NCBI GenBank assembly: GCA_033977485.1 | Contig: CM066982.1 | Location: forward strand, 35,566,218-35,630,217 | Length of the DNA: 64,000 bases | Direction: 5' to 3' | DNA from: Hydrangea macrophylla | Taxonomy: Eukaryota > Streptophyta > Magnoliopsida > Cornales > Hydrangeaceae | Notes under the pieces: model-generated | What the model saw: the letters and a program-made list of their open reading frames with translations, nothing else | Database searches by the model: none | What the model was told of the DNA's origin: nothing | Part shown: positions 62,690 to 64,000 of the stretch, one piece after another | How the letters are laid out: the number at the start of each line of letters is the position of its first letter | Numbering within the stretch: the stretch's first letter is position 1 | Translations under genes and position numbers: made by a program

Positions 62690-64000
62690 ATATTAATGAC
62701 CAATTCCTAAATATATAAATTTTAGAGAATAAGTTGATCAAAATATAAATATTAGCAACCGATTCATAAACAGCCATTAAAATAGTCACTTTTTTTTACT
62801 TCTTTTGAAGGGAACAACAAATATCCCAAAACTTGCTAATCCAAATGCAATTACACATATTACAATATATGAATCCTAAATTTGAGAGAAGAAGTTGACT
62901 AAATTGTAAATATTATGACCAATTCCTAAATAGTTGCCAAAATAGCCGCAATTTTTGACTTTTTTTAAGTGAATAATAAATATTCCAATAATTGCTGACC
63001 CAAATGTAATTAGACACAAGATTGTTGATTGAAACCTCATTATTATATTAAATAAAATTTTAAAAGCTGACCTGAATGTAATAATATTCTAAAATGACAT
63101 AATTACCCTCACACAAATTAATGTATCATTATGATGAGTACCACGATATACACGTAATTAAGGTATAGTGAAGGGGTATTATTTTAAAAGCTGATCTGAA
63201 TGTAATAATATTCTAAAATGACATAATTACCCTCACACAAATTAATGTATCATTATGATGAGTACCACGATATACACGTAATTAAGGTATAGTGATGGGG
63301 TATTATGGTCTAGAGAAGATGTAGAAGGGCAGTATGGTAATTGACTAAGTCTGGTTTCAGCTGCTGCATTCTTATATATATATATATATACTAGTTGGAG
63401 CCCTGCGCGTTGCGCGGGGAATTTAATTGTGTCGTTTCATGTGGTTAAGTGGTTGTTAAACGTGTATAATAAGATGTTAAAACAGTTAAATAGGAAACTG
63501 TAAATGTAACTATTTAATCTAAAACTCTTCTCACGGAAGAAGTTGATAATTCTGACTATCTTATAAATGAGTAGTAAATGTACCTAATAAAGCGCCACTA
63601 AAAATATATGACACAAGTAGGATATTTCCTCTATAAAAAAAGGCCATGAATGTGTTTGTAGGCCTTAATTGATATTCGAATACAATCTATAAATCCTGAA
63701 TTTGAGGGAAGAAGTTGACCAAGATGTAAATATTAGTGACTAATTCATAATAGCTACTAAAATAGCCACTTTATTTGACATTTTAAATATTCCAGAGCAT
63801 AAATATTAGAGAAGAAGTTGACCAAAATGTGAATTAGTGACCAATTCCTAAATAGTTACTAAAATAGTCACTTTTTAAAACTTTTTTTAATGTGAATAAT
63901 AAATATCCCAAAACTTGCTGACCTAAATGCAATTACACATATTACAATATATGAATCCTAAATTTGAGAGAAGAAGTTGAGCAAATTGTAAATATTAGTG
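62690..64000. repeat. Degenerate tandem/dispersed repeats, plus a 124-bp exact-type duplication
   Basis: GAGAGAAGAAGTTGACCAAA then TGTAAATATTAGTGACCAAT-type units recur at 62690, 62880, 63690, 63800 and 63960. Within it, 63057-63180 and 63181-63304 are two nearly identical 124-bp copies. Confidence 0.75.
63391..63421 (-). mobile_element. Possible Helitron 3' terminus
   Basis: The minus strand shows a GC-rich hairpin (CCCCGCGCAACGCGCAGGG), then CTCCAA and terminal CTAG followed by T, in a TA-repeat target. If real, the element runs rightwards beyond the window. Confidence 0.4.

Overview
This is a window of plant nuclear DNA, most likely from a large-genome eudicot. The signs are LTR retrotransposons of several lineages, plant-type MITEs, a tRNA-derived SINE, plant LINEs, an endogenous caulimovirid, and a host gene with small exons and GT-AG introns. 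The species cannot be named from the sequence.

The organising feature from about 18.4 kb to 61.9 kb is one minus-strand host gene for a cytosolic-type tryptophan--tRNA ligase. I could place 12 exons (61912 down to 18425). All junctions are GT-AG, and the spliced frame is 1188 nt, 395 codons plus a TGA stop, with no internal stop. The exons occupy 1.2 kb of a 43.5-kb span because most introns are packed with transposons. Exons 6-12 look well conserved and KMSAS is intact. The HIGH-type active-site segment in exon 2 and parts of exons 4-5 are strongly diverged, so the product may be a non-canonical paralogue.

Left part, 1-17 kb, is a nested stack. The host sequence is a minus-strand endogenous pararetrovirus fragment (about 13270-16860: primer site, coat protein with CCHC finger, movement protein, protease). 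A Tat-lineage Ty3 element (5505-13269) interrupts its protease gene. It has gag-pol on the minus strand, a dual RNase H, an antisense ORF, and three in-frame TGA codons plus a late frameshift. That element is in turn interrupted by a non-autonomous LTR element (1-5504) carrying one 568-aa orphan ORF.

Gene introns. Intron 11 (18476-29993) holds a tonoplast dicarboxylate transporter-like pseudo-exon. It also holds a complete-ended Copia element (20433-28918, TSD catac), which itself contains plant-mobile-domain sequence, an extra LTR/PBS module and a 1614-bp solo LTR (TSD ctacc). Intron 10 (30105-37801) holds a MITE and a Copia element whose 1614-bp LTR is an inverted copy of that solo LTR, so the two flank exon 11. 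Behind these lie a 150-bp poly(C)-bounded tandem repeat and a duplicated LTR-like block. Intron 8 holds a Ty3-type LTR. Intron 7 holds RTE-type and L1-type LINE remnants, and a complete 299-bp TRIM with TSD ataac. Intron 6 holds Ty3 LTR remains, a SINE with TSD gagttgaa and a Copia pol-3' LTR fragment. Intron 3 holds a long inverted repeat with several nested MITEs.

Right part, 62-64 kb, is the gene's upstream region: a 149-bp MITE with a 10-bp TSD abutting the TATA-like box, an L1-type LINE 3' end, degenerate tandem repeats and a possible Helitron 3' terminus.
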